Below, piece by piece: positions 10,845 through 23,855 of a stretch of DNA of 64,000 nt (position 1 is its first letter; every line of letters starts with the position of its first letter). Location of the stretch: NCBI GenBank assembly GCA_022036555.1, contig CM039130.1, positions 6,298,527 to 6,362,526 of the forward strand, written 5' to 3'. The translations under genes and the position numbers were made by a program. Origin of the DNA: Microstegium vimineum. Taxonomy: Eukaryota > Streptophyta > Magnoliopsida > Poales > Poaceae. The notes under the pieces were generated by a model. That model saw nothing but the letters and a program-made list of their open reading frames with translations. It was not told the DNA's origin and ran no database searches.

Positions 10845-13837
10845 ACAACCTGTCAGTCACTGTCTTCAGTTTAGACTAGAGGATCCTCAGCGTATCTCAC
10901 CTCGTGCAGTGAATGTGTTGGCTGTAGTTTCTGAGATCCCAATCTTCCCTCTGGTGGAAGCACTGCTTGAGCAATTTTCAGCTATTTTTCAGGCTCCAAC
11001 TGGGTTACCTCCCCCAAGGCCATTTGACCATACTATCCCTCTTCTGCCTGGATCCCAACCAGTCAACATTCGTGCCTATCGCTACTCTCTAGCTCAGAAG
11101 AATGAGATAGAGAAACAGCTGACTGAAATGCTGCAAACTGGCATTATCAAACCCAGTGACAGTCCCTATGCTTCTCTAGTTCTTCTTGTGAAAAAGAAAG
11201 ACGACACTTAGTGATTTTGTGTTGACCACAGACATTTGAATGCTCAAACTATCAAAAATAAACATCCTATGCCTATCATGGAGGAATTGATCGATGAATT
11301 GGTAGGTGCTCAATGGTTTTCCAAATTAGACTTTCGAGCTGGGTACCATCAGTTGTGCATACACCCCGAGGACACTCACAAAACGGCATTCAAAACCCAC
11401 AGTGGGTTGTATGAATTCTTGGTGATGGCATTCGGACTCACCAATGCCCCAGCCACATTTCAAGGTATAATGAACCAAATCTTTGCCCATCTTCTGAGAA
11501 AAGGAGTCCTCATTTTCATGGACGATATCTTAGTTTATTCTGCAACATTGGAACAACATGTACTGTTACTACAGCAAGTGTTTCAGGTGGTTCAGGATCA
11601 TCAGTTCTATCTAAAACAGTCCAAGTGTTTCTTTCCCCAGCCAGAGGTAGAGTATTTAGGCCATTGCATATCCAGCAAAGGAGTGGCCACCGAGTCCTCC
11701 AAGATTACTGCAGTCCAAGCTCGGCCAACACCTACTAATCTGAAACAATTGAGAGGGTTCCTTGGTCTCACTGGATATTATAGAAAATTCATTAAAGGTT
11801 ATGGGTTGCTGAGCAAACCACTCTCTGACCTGCTTAAGAAATCCAGCCCTTTCATTTGGACCTCAATCACTGATCAAGCATTCTTGGCTCTTAAACAAGC
11901 CCTGCCTCATGCTCCTGCTTAAGAAACAGTTTGTGTTGGAAACTGATGCCAGTGATATTGGATTTGGGGCTGTATTAATACACGAGGGTCACCCTGTTGC
12001 ATATTTGAGTAAAGCTGTCTATAGCAAAAATCAAGCCTTGTCCACTTATGAGAAAGAATGCATGGCTATTATTTTGGCAGTAGAGAAATGGAGACCTTAT
12101 CTTCAGCACCAGGAGTTTGTTATTAGAACTGATCATAATAGTTTGCTCCATTTGACTGAGCAACGAATCTCTTCTAAGATTCAACAAAAAGCTCTATTGA
12201 AATTGATGGACCTCCAGTTTAAAATTCACTACAAGCAAGGTTCTACTAATCAGGCAGCAGATTCTTTATCACACTGCCCTTGTCCTGATTCAGTCTTGGT
12301 TGTTGCTTTGTCCAACCCGGAGTGGTTGTCTCGGGTTCAGGACGGTTATGCTGATGACCCACTGGTTGTCAAATTATTGAAAGAACTTGTTGATAACTCT
12401 TCTTTGAGCACTGCTTACACCTTGAAAGAGGGAATCATTCGACATAAGGGCAAGATCTGGCTGGGAAACAATACTTTAGCTCAGCAGCATGTTGTACAGG
12501 CCATGCACAGTAGTGGCTTGGGTGGCCACTCTGGATTTCTAGCAACTTACTACAGAATCAGACAATTGTTTTCATGGCTTAGTATGCAGGATACCATCAG
12601 GGCTTATATTCAAGCTTGTTCTATCTGTCAGCAGGCTAAAGTGGACCACTCTAAACCAGTAGGTCTTCTTCAGCCCTTGCCTGTTCCCACACAATCCTGG
12701 AAGGTGGTGTCCATGGACTTTGTAGAAGGATTACCCAAGTCAGCACGATTTGACAAAGTTATGATGGTCATTGATAAGTACACTAAGTACACTCATTTCA
12801 TCCCCTTGGCCCATCCGTTTACTGCTATCCAAGTGGCTCAAGCATTCATGGATAATGTCTACAAGCTCCACGGGTTACCTGACAACATTATCTCGGATCG
12901 GGATAGGATTTTTACCAGTGCTGTTTGGCAAGGTCTGTTCAAACTCTCTGATACTCAGTTACTCATGAGTTCTTCATACCACCCACAAACAGACGGACAG
13001 ACTGAGCGTCTGAATCAATGTATCGAGGGATTTCTGCGATGTTGTGTCCATTCTTGTCCTAAACAGTGGGCCCGCTGGCTGCCTCTCGCCGAGTTCTGGT
13101 ACAACACATCCTATCACTCGGCATTAGGACGTTCACCGTTTGAGGTCTTATATGGTCATCTCCCGAGGCATTTCGGTATTACAAATGAGGTGCGGCATCA
13201 TGCCCTAGACTTGGATCAGTGGTTGTTGGAACGGAATTTGCTGCAAGATGTGATCCAGCATAACTTACATCGTGCTCAGCACCGTATGAAACACTATGTT
13301 GATCTTCAGCGTTCAGAAAAGGAGTTTGCTGTGGATGATCTTGTCTATTTGAAGTTGCAGCCTTATATTCAGTCGTCGGTGGCTCCTCGCAGCAACCAGA
13401 AGTTGTGCTTTCGCTATTATGGGTCATTCAAAGTTCTCGCTCGTGTGGGTGCGGTGGCCTATCGACTGCAGCTTCCCGATGAGTGTAAAATTCATCCGGT
13501 TGTACATGTGTCTCAGTTGAAGCGTCACATTCCAGCTACTGTTCCGGTGGACGACATCTCTGACATTCCAGTGGATCCTCAGGGGACGATTCATCTGATG
13601 TCTCTTGACTCCCGCCAAGTCCGGCATGGCGCGACTGTTCTTTCTCAGGTCAAAGTACAGTGGGCGGGTCTTCCTTCTTCATTGACTACATGGGAAGAAG
13701 CCTTGGATTTGCGCCACTGTTTTCCTTCATGTGCAGCTTGGGGGCAAGCTGCTTTTCGAGGAGGAGGCAATGTCAGAGTTAACAGCCGGTCGTTAAGGAA
13801 GAAGACTCCTATTGTTCATCATCCGACAACGGCGTGA
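10845..13837 (+). pseudogene. Reina-like pol (RT-RNase H-integrase-chromodomain)
   Basis: RT has the FMDD active site (about 11515). RNase H follows with ETDAS and DHNSL. Integrase has an HHCC region (H...H near 12490-12530, C-x2-C near 12625) and a DDE core with MDFVEG, SDRDRIF and YHPQTDGQTERLN, then a tail ending VQWAGLPSS..TWE that looks like a chromodomain. It is broken by a tandem TAG-TGA (11209-11214), where the family has Trp-Arg codons, and by a frameshift at about 11910-11922. The protein is not made whole. The frame continues past the LTR start to a stop at 13837. Confidence 0.9.
13733..13770 (+). other. Stem-loop and polypurine tract of the Reina element
   Basis: Perfect 8-bp stem GCAGCTTG/CAAGCTGC (13733-13740, 13745-13752) with a GGGG loop, then TTTTCGAGGAGGAGGCAA up to the LTR. 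The stem is also coding (A-W-G-Q-A). The purine run should prime plus-strand synthesis. Confidence 0.8.
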
Positions 13838-14076
13838 ACTCTGTTAACGGCGTCGCCTTGTTCTGTGCGGAAGCACGCTGGGTACAGCTGTTGGCTTGCG
13901 AGTCGAGTGCGGCGTATATAAACGCCTGTAATAGAAAGGATTAGGCAACAAACGAGAACTATTCATCCCTGAATATTCAGAATCCTGCTACTCTATTCCT
14001 ATGCCGAACTCTTGTTTTTCCCGAACCCAAACTCTGTTCTAGACCCTTGCACAATTCCACCAGTAGAGTTGTGACA
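13771..14076 (+). repeat. 3' LTR of the Reina-like element
   Basis: 306 bp, TGTCAGAG to GTTGTGACA (TGTCA/TGACA inverted ends). It contains a TATA box (GTATATAAA, about 13913-13922), suitable for Pol II initiation of element RNA. The following GTGAT (14077-14081) would be the target copy; its partner is not in the window. Confidence 0.8.
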
Positions 14077-14760
14077 GTGATCCGCGTCCAAGCATGTGGG
14101 CTGGCACGGTACCTCCAGCCCGGTCGCGACCTTGGCCTCCTCACCTAGATCCCCTGCGACCTCGAATGTCGGAGCTGGCCTCGAGCCCACTGGAAGCGTC
14201 TTCTTCATGGCTGGAGGAGGCGACGTCGACGACGATTGCAAAGTCCTGGCGAGTGGCGAGCTAGTGCGGACTGTGGAGTGCCGTTGCCTAGCAGCACTAT
14301 AAAGTCAAAGAATATCAACTTTAACAAAATTTTAAAAATAGTTCGATGATAGCTTAGCTCATTAAATCTATTGTCATTTTTAATTATCTTCTCTTCCTTA
14401 CGAATTCAAGTTTGACCTTCACGTTTTCGTTTAATGAGCTTCAACTAATATATCAATCAAAGCTAACACAAATTGCTTAGCTTTTTAACTCTCTTATATA
14501 TATATATATATATTAAAAATTCATTTTTATTTATTTTATTATTATTATTTTGAAATTATATTGGTTTCTCGAACGTAATGATCGAGAACAATGCATATTT
14601 TTATACTCTTTTTTTCTTATCAATGAGCAACTGTTATTTTTATGCATAATTATTTAGTGAAGTGTATTTTTATTTTTTAAAATACTATATTTTTAGTGAA
14701 TAATAAGTTTTAGTTTTCTGAAATACTATATTTTTTAGAACTTAGCGCCTATGTAATCTA
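14077..14760. other. Flank without a recognisable gene
   Basis: 14077-14300 is GC-rich and open in both directions (68 aa on plus, 80 aa on minus), but matches nothing I know and has no start context or introns. It may be a gene fragment. 14300-14760 is AT-rich, with a short (TA)n at 14495-14513 and nothing else visible. Confidence 0.4.
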
Positions 14761-14856
14761 TTCCCTCCGTCCTATAAAGAGTGTCGTTTGAAAAATGTGT
14801 CTGTAAGGAGAACACAATTTTATAATATTTTTAATTTTAATGGAACCAAGGGAGTA
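14761..14856. mobile_element. Stowaway-like MITE remnant
   Basis: Starts TATTCCCTCCGTCC and ends AAGGGAGTA, the Stowaway terminal consensus with TA target sites. The interior is only about 75 bp and the right end is imperfect, so it is a degraded copy. Confidence 0.45.
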
Positions 14857-15134
14857 GTCTCTAAGTCAATCCTACTCCTACATGCTAGTAGTCCAATGTA
14901 TCGTCACATACAGAGACATGATTTGATTTTTCTTTGTGTACGTCATATTCCATGTCGCGTTTCCTTCCAAAATCTCCATAAATCAATCGTTATTTTATTT
15001 ACTCCTGACCTTTCCTTTTCCATTCCTCACTCTTCCACTCTTCTCTTTTGTATGGTCATCTCTCACTCTCATCTTTCTTTCTCCAGTCCCTTGGTGCAGT
15101 CTGTTTAGACTAGCAAACCTGGTCTTGCTGGCTG

Positions 15135-15434
15135 AGGCCTCGTTCGGTTGTGTAGTACCGAAACCAGGCCTGTTTTTGTTCCTGGGCTGGATCCAGTGAA
15201 TAAATATTGGTGATTCATTCAAAGCTGACCCATTTCCATTCCGTACGTAAGAAGACCTATTTTCATTTCGGGCCAAATGAGGGAAGAAAGATCTCAAATC
15301 CACCAGTTTTCATTCCGGGTCGTATCTAACCGAACGCTCATTTCTGGTCCGAGGTGAATTCGATTCGGGCCAAATTGATCCGGCTGGAATAGGCCTGGTT
15401 TCGGGTCGTTCCAGGCCAAAACGAACGAGGCCTA
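15135..15434. mobile_element. MITE with AGGCCTCGTTCG termini
   Basis: Inverted ends AGGCCTCGTTCGG (15136-15148) and CGAACGAGGCCT (15422-15433) enclose about 300 bp with no ORF. Repeated 'ATTCCGGGTCG' and 'GGCCAAA' phrases fill it. The superfamily is not fixed from the ends alone. Confidence 0.55.
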
Positions 15435-15750
15435 AACATGAACTCATATATCGTATGCGTCACGGAGACAGCTTGGGCCGCATGAGCGTGTGGATCGTCT
15501 TCCACGTTCCTCAACTTCACAATAATATGCACAATAGTCGATGTAAGTGCATCTAGCACTTTGGTGGATTTTGTTGATTGAATAGTAACATGTCAACTAA
15601 GTGTTAAACAGGGATTTGAGTATATTTCATACAATTGGAAAAGAGAAATTAATATGGTTTATATGTTATTTGCATCATGTGAAGGCAAGCATAATTGTCA
15701 AGGATAAATGAGACATAAGATTATGCATATATAGAATGGTCTCACTTTGA
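15435..15750. other. Intergenic, no gene seen
   Basis: AT-rich sequence. 15540-15600 begins 'TGTAAGTGCATCTAGCAC', which resembles the start of a Copia LTR, but no matching end is visible. Confidence 0.3.
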
Positions 15751-15920
15751 GAGCTTCCACCGACCTCTCCGGCTGTTGGTGCTAGTTCCGGTGGAGTGGG
15801 ATCGGGTGCCGGTGCCGCTCCGTCAGGGACTACTTCGTCGATGCCCGCAGAGCCAGCTGAGAGTCGGCGTCCACTGGTGGCGACGGCGACGTTGCCTGGA
15901 AGGCATCGCCGTTTTAATGC
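15751..15920 (+). pseudogene. Left part of an open frame split by a Mutator-like element
   Basis: A Gly/Ser/Pro-rich frame opens at 15751, just after a TGA, possibly at a splice acceptor. It runs 56 codons into the 10-bp sequence GTTTTAATGC, where the Mutator-like element starts. When the element and one copy of the 10 bp are skipped, the same frame continues at 28766-28859, with an Arg-rich then hydrophobic stretch before TAG. I do not recognise the protein. Confidence 0.5.
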
Positions 15921-16535
15921 CGGTTTTTTTTTATAATTTGACTTTTTTTTGAAAGATTCTTACAAATAGAACCCTCACAGAAAGAATTCCGAATATGGTC
16001 CCTTAGTTCGGCGCCGCCGAGGTTACACGTCTCGGCGCCATCGTGTCTGGCGCTGTTGTATTTGACGAGCCGATGACACGGCGCACACGTGGCACGAATC
16101 TCGGCGTCATAATGGCTGGCGCCGAGGTCGACGCCATGGATCTTGGCGCCGAGCTGTTCTCCAAAGATCTCAGTTTGTAAGGAATAAGTAAAATATCTCC
16201 AAACCATTTCCAACAGTCCGTTTCAGTTTAGCTGGTTAACTCCTGCTCCTTTGAACCGAAGGTCCTTGGGTTTGGTCCCTGAGTTGTGCTATTTTTTTGG
16301 CTACATTTGTATATCCTTACAAAGGAACAAAAAAATCTGTTATTTGATTTGATTTTGAAACAACAAATAAAAACAAATTAAAGATGAATAATAATAAATG
16401 AACTATTTTTTTTGTTATAGTTGCTTATAAAAAATTAGGTAAAAGATTTGTTATAGTTCTTTTGTTTATAAAAAAATATACAAATGTAACAAAACGACTT
16501 AACCAGTTGGGCTGTAGATGTGTGTTGTACTCTTC

Positions 16536-19379
16536 TGTCACACCCAATTTTAAGGATAAAATTGAATATGAATAACTCATGTGTGCCCAGAGATCAATCA
16601 CACACATAAGCCGACAAATCTTTAAACAGTACCATTACAGAGTGCTTATTACATAACGAATAATATTTATTAAACGTAACAGCGGAGAATAAAGATAACT
16701 CTCGCGACGAAGCTCCACTTCACAGGGAACGCCGACTGGTTGACCACTAGCCTAGTACTCCTCACGGTAGTCTTCATAGCCATCTGAAGAGGTTGAGAAA
16801 GCAAGAGTGAGCACTTACGTACTCAGCAAGAGTAACATAGGGTTATAAAGCTCAAAAGGTTGACACTGTTTGTACTGCGGTTGCTTTTAACTTGGTCAAG
16901 TTTTACCAACACTTAGCTTTAGTTATGCATACCCAGTTGATAACCACATGATAAGATTAATAAACAACATTAATAATTAAACAACATGATCATCTACACT
17001 GTGAGTTTTTCAGGCCGCTCGTAACCGTGAGCACGACTATCATGATAGATTTACACTCTGCAGAGGTTATACACTTTACCCACAAGCCATGTTACCCATA
17101 TGCCCGGGGTAATTACTCCCATAACACTTCCAAGGTGAGTGGGCAGGGAACACTATGAAGTTTTTCAAAAGTCTTCCCAACATGTTGCCAGACCCTACGG
17201 ACTCAAGGGCAAGGGGTATGTAAAGCCTCTACTCGATGGTACCTTTCGAAGCGGTAACCACCCTAGAACATGCCCTACAACCAGCTCGGCAATGGTGCCT
17301 TTCACGAACTGCCAACATGCTAGTACGAATCTTTATACTTGACTAAAGCCAGAGCCATTATAGCACTCGTGGTTGCATTTAAGTCCTAGCTTTTGCCCTA
17401 CAGTGGGGTCCTATTCCATGTTGCTATAAAAGAAAATTTTATCTCATTGTTGCATATATCATTAATCAAGATTCATCTCAATATTCATCATGTAAAGCAT
17501 AGCAAAGCTACCCATATGCATATAAACCCATGGTGACAAGGTAAAGGATAACAAAGCTATGGTATAGATCTAATAGGAATCAAATTAGACACATGCAATA
17601 ATGACTAGATGAATTAGGGTGAATAGGTAACAAGGACGATCCCATGTTAAACTTGCCTTGATCACAGAGCTCCTGGTGATCCTGATCTGCTGCAAAGAAC
17701 TCTTGCTCACCGAAGATCTCACCGGCTGTACTCGATCAACATCACCACGCAATCATCCGAACAATCATACACGAAGCAATAAAGACAACATTAGCAAATT
17801 AATTTTATTTGATTTTCAAAAGTAATTAACATAGATAAAATCTATACTACTGGATAGAGCATAAAATTACGGATCTAATGCAACTTGAACGGATCGATTT
17901 GGATTTAAAACGAGGAAAATATAAGCTTTGGAAAATCAGTGGCAAAACTGTAAATAGGAATTTTCTTTAAAATCGAATTAAACAGATCTGATAAAAGGAA
18001 TACGTTTTCCCGAGGGGAAAGCGTAGGGACCAAAGGCGCTTTGGACTGCGGGTTCTGAGATCAGAAAGCTCAGGGTCTCTTTAAGAAAATGACCACCCGA
18101 AGGGGTATCGACCGATCTGAGCTGTTGGATTCAAGATGGAAGGCTCAGATTAGAAGGGGGAGGAAGGAGGCGGCGCTGTGGCCGGAGCAGAGGCAGAGGA
18201 CGGCGGAGCGCCATGGCCGGCGGCCGGTGCACGGCGGCGCGAGGTCGATCGGGCGTTGTAGTGCCCGGTTTTCGATTCCGGAAGCACCGGGAGGTCGAGG
18301 ATGCAAAGGCGAACTCGCCCAGAGCCATGGCAAGGCTCGGGGACGGACGAGAGGCGCGGATGGCCGTGATCCGCGGCGGCGGACGTTCTGCGCACGGCGG
18401 CGCGGGACGGTTAGGAGCTCCGGTGCCCAATTCGACCGGGAAACGGATCAGGGAGCACGAGGAGGGCACGACAAACACTCCCAGAGCAATGCCGAGACTC
18501 GAGGAAGGACGGGGAGGTCCGACGGCGGTGTACTGCGGCGGCGGAGCCCCGGTGCACGTCAGCACGGTTGAATAGAGCACGAACGAGCGAGAAAAGAGAG
18601 GGAGAGGGTGTTCCGCAAGCTTGCGAAGGTGATGCGCGTGTCGGGACGACTTACCGCAGTCGGAGGAGCTTGGAACGGGCTTGGCGGCGCTTTGTTCGAC
18701 GGCAGTGCGATGCGAGGCGAGCAGAGGCGGGGCGGTGGATGAAAATAGCGCGGGGCGACGCTATTTATTGCGGCCAAGGGGTAGAGTCCCGCCCGGACAC
18801 GAGCACGGGCGCGGAACGCGCGGGGGAGCAGTTGCGGGTTCGGCAGACGCGGCGTCGACGCGGCGGCAGTGTCCGTTCCGGACATGGGAAGAAGAAGGGG
18901 GGGGGCTGACCGGTGGGGTCACGGTGTCAGCGAAGGGGAGAGGGAAAAGAAGCGCCGACAGGTGGAGCGGCCGTGTCAGAGAGAGGGAGAGAGAGAGGAG
19001 GCCGCGGGTGCAGAGCTGGGCCGGCCCACTGCAAAAGAGAGGGAGAGGGGGAGGAGGCAGGCCGAGTTGGGCTCTCGAGCCAGAAGAGAGAGGTGAGGTT
19101 TTTCTGATTTTCCTTTCTCTTTTTATTTTCCTTTTTGATTTTTGCAAACCTTTTTCCAAAAGAATTTTGAAATGATTTTGAAATATTTTTCTTTGGGTTT
19201 TGAAAACCAAACCACACCGAGAAAAATGCAGGGCATGTAATGCACAACCAAGTTAACCCTAACATGGCATTTAATTTAGTTTTATTTATTTTGTTCTATG
19301 CTTCACACAAATACTTAAATTAAATCAAATTTAACTCAAATTCAAATCTAATTCACTATTCAAATTTTAGGGTGTTACA
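16536..19379 (-). repeat. 3' LTR of the Tekay element
   Basis: 2844 bp. The GC-rich centre (18089-19100) is open in several frames on both strands in both LTR copies, but this is composition, not genes. A TATA-like AATAAATA lies on minus at 18769-18762. Relative to the other LTR it lacks about 165 bp (present at about 26695-26860) and keeps about 50 bp (around 17550-17600) that the other lost. Confidence 0.92.
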
Positions 19380-19415
19380 AATCTACCCTCCTTAAAAGAA
19401 TCTCGACCCGAGATT
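19380..19415 (-). other. Stem-loop and polypurine tract of the Tekay element
   Basis: On minus: AATCTCG-GGT-CGAGATT (19415-19399, perfect 7-bp stem, 3-nt loop), then CTTTT, then the purine-rich AAGGAGGGTAGATT, then the LTR. The stem ends 19 nt before the LTR. Confidence 0.85.
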
Positions 19416-19431
19416 TCCAGATTTTACTTAC

Positions 19432-22400
19432 TTAAAGAGTTGAGGGTAGGTTTTTCTTAGATCTTTCCTCTCTTTCCCAAGTGGCCTCTTCTTCTGTATA
19501 TCGATTCCACTGCACCTTGCACATCTTGATGACTTTACTCCTTGCAATTGTTTCAGCTGTCTCCAAAACCTTAACCGGATACTCCTCATAGGTCAGATCT
19601 TCCTTAACTGTAAGTTCCTCCAATGGTAACTGTTCTTCGAGTACTCGCAAACACTTCTTGAGTTGAGATACGTGAAACACATCATGAACTCCTGACGAAC
19701 TTTCTGGTAACTCTAACCGATAAGCAACTTCTCCACGTCTCTCAAGAATCTTGAACGGACCAATATATCTGGGTGCTAACTTTCCTTTCATATTGAACCG
19801 TTTCACACTTCTCATAGGTGACACTTTCAAGTAAACATAATCACCTACTTCAAAGGACAAATCTCTTCTTCGGTTATCAGCGTAACTCTTCTGTCGCGAC
19901 TGTGCTATCTTCAGGTTGTCTCTGATTACTCGGACTTGTTCTTCTGCATCTCTCAGAACATCTGGTCCAAACATTTGGGTTTCTCCCGTTTGATTCCAGA
20001 ACAATGAAGTTCTACACTTCCGTCCATACAAAGCTTCAAACGGTGCCATTTTAAGACTTTCTTGATAACTGTTGTTATAAGAGAATTCAACATAGGGCAA
20101 ACTCTTATCCCAACTGGTACCATATTGCAAAGCACAGGCTCTCAACATGTCTTCTAGCACTTGATTTGTTCTTTCTGTTTGTCCATCTGTCTGAGGGTGA
20201 TAAGCTGAGCTGAAATTCAACACTGTCCCAAGGGAATCATGCACTTTCCTCCAAAAATGCGAAGTAAACTGGGTTCCTCTGTCTGACACGATCTTCTTCG
20301 GAACTCCATGCTGGCATACTATTCTTTCCATATATAACTCTGCTAACTGTGCTCCCGTATAAGTGGTTCGAACTGGTAAGAAGTGAGCTACCTTAGTCAA
20401 GCGATCAACTATGACCCAGATTGAGTCATATCCTTTCTGAGTACGTGGTAACCCAACTATGAAATCTATACCAACTTCATCCCACTTCCATTCAGGTATC
20501 TTCATCGGTTGCAACAGTCCAGCAGGTCTCTGATGTTCTGCTTTAACCCTCTGACATGTATCACATATTGCCACATATTCTACCACATCACGTTTCAATC
20601 CAACCCACCAATACTTCTCTTTAAGATCTAGATACATCTTAGTGCTTCCAGGATGTATCGAGTAGGTTGACTCATGAGCTTCTCGCAAAATCGTTTGTCG
20701 AATAGACTTGATGTCGGGGACACAGATCCTCTTTCCATACCACAAAGTACCATTATCATCTAACCGGAATCCTGGTGACTTTCCTTCCTTCAAGTTCTCA
20801 ACTATCATCTGCAGATTCTTATCCTGCCACTGACCTTCACGGATCTCCTTTTCTAGTGTAGGCTCCACTACCATCTCCATAGCATTAGCAACAATGCTTA
20901 GGTTGAGATGCTCAAGATCAGCACACAACTCTTCAGGCATAGGTATTGTCCGAATCTCATTAGCATAACTTTTCCGGCTAAGAGCATCGGCCACAACATT
21001 TGGGTTTACCAGGATGATAGTGAACATCAAGATCATAATCCTTGATCAGCTCCAACCAACGGCGTTGCCTCAAATTCAGATATGCTTGAGTAAAGATATA
21101 CTTCAAGCACTTATGGTCGGTGTAGATGTCACACTTATGACCAATAAGATAATGCCTCCATATCTTCAATGCATGAACCACAGCTGCTAACTCCAAATCA
21201 TGAGTTGGATAATTCAACTCATGTTTCCTCAGTTGTCGCGAAGCATATGCAACAACTCTTCCTTCTTGCATAAGCACACAACCCAAACCAAGACGAGAGG
21301 CATCACAATAGATAGAGAACTTCTGACTCAAGTCTGGCAAGGTCAACACAGGAGCTGTAGTCAATCTCTTTTTCAATTCTTCAAAGTTAGCCTGACACTT
21401 TTCTGACCAAACGAACTTGGCATATTTCTCAAGCAACGCGGTCATAGGTTTAGCTAGCTTGGAGAATCCTTCAATGAACCTTCTATAGTATCCATCTAAA
21501 CCAAGGAAACTGCGAATCTCACTGACATTGGTTGGGGGTTTCCAATTCAGTACATCTTCCACCTTACTAGGATCAACTGATATACCTCCATTGGACACAA
21601 CATGGCCAAGAAAAGCAACTTCTTTCAGCCAAAATTCACACTTACTTCTTTTAGCATACAACTGGTGCTCTCGAAGCTTTTGTAATACCAATCTCAAGTG
21701 TTTAGCATGTTCATCATCGTTCTTGGAGTAGATTAGAATATCATCAATAAATACCACCACAAACTTATCCAGGTATTCCATAAAGACCTTGTTCATCAAA
21801 TACATGAAGTATGCAGGTGCATTGGTAAGACCAAATGACATTACCGTATATTCATACAATCCATACCTCGTAGTGAATGTTGTCTTGGGAACATCTGAAG
21901 CACGGATCTTCAACTGATGATAACCAGACCGAAGATCAATCTTGGAGAACACACAAGCACCTTTCAACTGATCAAACAAATCATCGATTCTGGGCAAAGG
22001 ATACTTGTTCTTGATAGTGACCTCATTCAGTGACCGATAATCAACACACATCCTCTGACTGCCATCTTTCTTGTCAACAAAAATAACTGGTGCACCCCAA
22101 GGTGAAGAACTGGGACGAATAAAACCTTTATCCGACAACTCTTTAATTTGTTTCTTAAGTTCTTCTAATTCTTTTATTCCCATCCTATATGGTCTTTTAG
22201 CTATAGGTGCAGTTCCAGGTAATAACTCAATTATAAATTCAATGTCACGATCGGGAGGCATACCTCGCAAATCTTCTGGGAATACATCTGGAAATTCATC
22301 CACGACCCTATCTGCTGGGTTGTCATTCTCCTCAAGCTGATTGACGGCTGCTGTCGGTGGAGGTTCCATCACCACATCAACATTGATCCTGCTTCCTGTA

Positions 22401-22700
22401 GGTGTAGACAGCTCAACTATCTTCTTATCACACTGGATTACTGCGCTATATTTCTTCATCCAATCCAATCCCAAAATAACATCGATTCCAACGGTTCTCA
22501 ACACTGTAAGTCTAGCTTTGAAGTCTGTTCCCTTTAGAGCAACAGTAACCGATGGACAAAAGCAATCGGTTCTCATAACCCCACCCGGTGAATTTACGAT
22601 TATAGGATTTTGCATTGCTAACATAGATATTCCATGCATTCTAACAAAAGCTTGCGATATGAAAGAATGTGATACTCCTAAAATAAAAAAGAACAGAAGC
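19432..22700 (-). pseudogene. Tekay protease-RT-RNase H-integrase-chromodomain
   Basis: Two large frames, 22639-20978 and 21036-19432, overlap and are separated by one frameshift near 21000. The first holds the end of protease (ILGLDWM), RT with FIDD (about 21745) and RNase H (YCDAS, TDHKCL). The second holds integrase with an HHCC finger (H...H, C-x2-C near 20575-20680), DDE-core motifs DFIVGLPR, SDRGTQF and YHPQTDGQTERTN, and a C-terminal chromodomain (KVQWNRYTEEEATWE). The protease active site at about 22665-22690 is frameshifted, and the catalytic D-S-G triplet is absent from every frame. The element could move only in trans. Confidence 0.93.
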
Positions 22701-23855
22701 GGGGATGGAGTTGACTTGGAACGTACCCATCATCACTTTTGGCACTTCCTGAGCTGCTTCCGCGGAGACATGGTTCACACTCCTTCCATGGGGTGGTGGT
22801 TGGTTTCTACCTCTTTGGTTGTTGCTACTTTGGCTTGGAGGGTTCAACTGATTCTGCTTCTTGGGGCAGTTGTAGGAGATGTGTCCGGGTTCACCACAAG
22901 CAAAACACTTGGTGGGGGTGTGGGGAACATTAGTCTTTGCTGGGGTACTGCTGGATGAGCCTTGACGAGGTCCTGAGTAACCACCTTGCTGCTGAAACGG
23001 TGGACGTTGCTGGTTCGGTTTACGGTTCCCAAAGTTGGATGTGCCTTGGTACCTCTGTTGGTAACCCTGTTGAGGATAGTTGGGACGCTGGCGAGTGTTA
23101 CTCCCAGAAGCTTGTCCTCTAAGCTTCCTCTTCTTGTCCATCTCCCTGCGTTCATTGTCCAGGACGATGGCATGGTTCACCAAGGATTGGAAATTCGGGT
23201 ATGTGTTACCCTTCAGCTGCAACCGGAGTTCATAGTAGATCCCCTTTAGGAATAGACGCTGCTTATCAGCATCATCCCTTACTTCATTGGGAGCATAGCG
23301 AGCTAGCTGCGAGAACTTGTCATGGTACTCGCTGACTGACATCTGTCCCAACCGAAGGTTCCTGAATTCTTCTTGCTTCAGCTCTATAACTCCTTCTGGG
23401 ATGTGGCATGCCTTGAAGTCCCGAGAAAACTCTTCCCAAGTGATAGCGGGGGCATTGCCGGGGCGAGCATCTTGATACGTTTCCCACCAAGTCTGAGCTG
23501 CACCTTGAAGTTAACCAGAAGCATACAAAACCTTCTCCTTGTCACTGCACTGTGCGATGTTGAGTTGCTTCTCCACCGCACGCAACCAATCATCCGCCTC
23601 CAACGGATCACTGGCATGAGAGAAGAAAGGAGGGCGCCCTTGCAGGAATTCCCTCCGCTTGTTGACAGGTGGAGCTCCAGCAGGTTGATGGGGTTGATTC
23701 TGCATGAACTGCATCATAGCTTGCATTGTCTGCATCATCTGAGCTTGCATCTGTTCTGGGGTCATCGTAGGTGGTGGAGGTAGAGGGTGCTGGTTGTTGT
23801 TGTCATTATTGTTGTCACTAGTGTTGGATCTAGAGTTAGTCCTGGTGCGAGGCAT
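22641..23855 (-). pseudogene. Tekay gag
   Basis: Gag starts at 23855 (MPRTRTNSR), with an Asn-rich and Met/Gln-rich N-terminus. It carries a capsid-type core (DWLRAVEKQLN before the stop, FLKGIYYELR after it), a Gln/Pro-rich linker, and one intact CCHC knuckle, CFACGEPGHISYNC (about 22900). A single TAA at 23511-23513 interrupts the otherwise continuous frame, consistent with a CAA-to-TAA change. The frame then runs to 22641, where the protease begins in another frame. Confidence 0.92.

Larger units (their letters stand above)
10845..14076 (+). mobile_element. Reina-like chromovirus (Ty3/gypsy), 3' part
   Basis: Plus-strand element cut at its 5' side by the Copia insertion. Visible parts are RT, RNase H, integrase and chromodomain-like tail, polypurine tract, and a short LTR (13771-14076). 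The 306-bp LTR and the C-terminal 'AWGQA' tail point to the Reina clade, whose LTRs are short. Gag and protease lie on the far side of the Copia element, outside the window. Confidence 0.85.

Noticed and set aside
16231..16510. tRNA-like or SINE-like phrase GGTCCTTGGGTTTGGTCCC
   Set aside because: Only a weak B-box resemblance; no A-box at the right spacing and no tRNA fold. It lies within the Mutator-like element interior.
18089..19210. Several ORFs of 100-165 aa on both strands in a GC-rich block, repeated at 27109-28276
   Set aside because: They lie wholly inside the two Tekay LTRs, overlap on opposite strands, contain only low-complexity Arg/Gly/Pro sequence and shift between copies.
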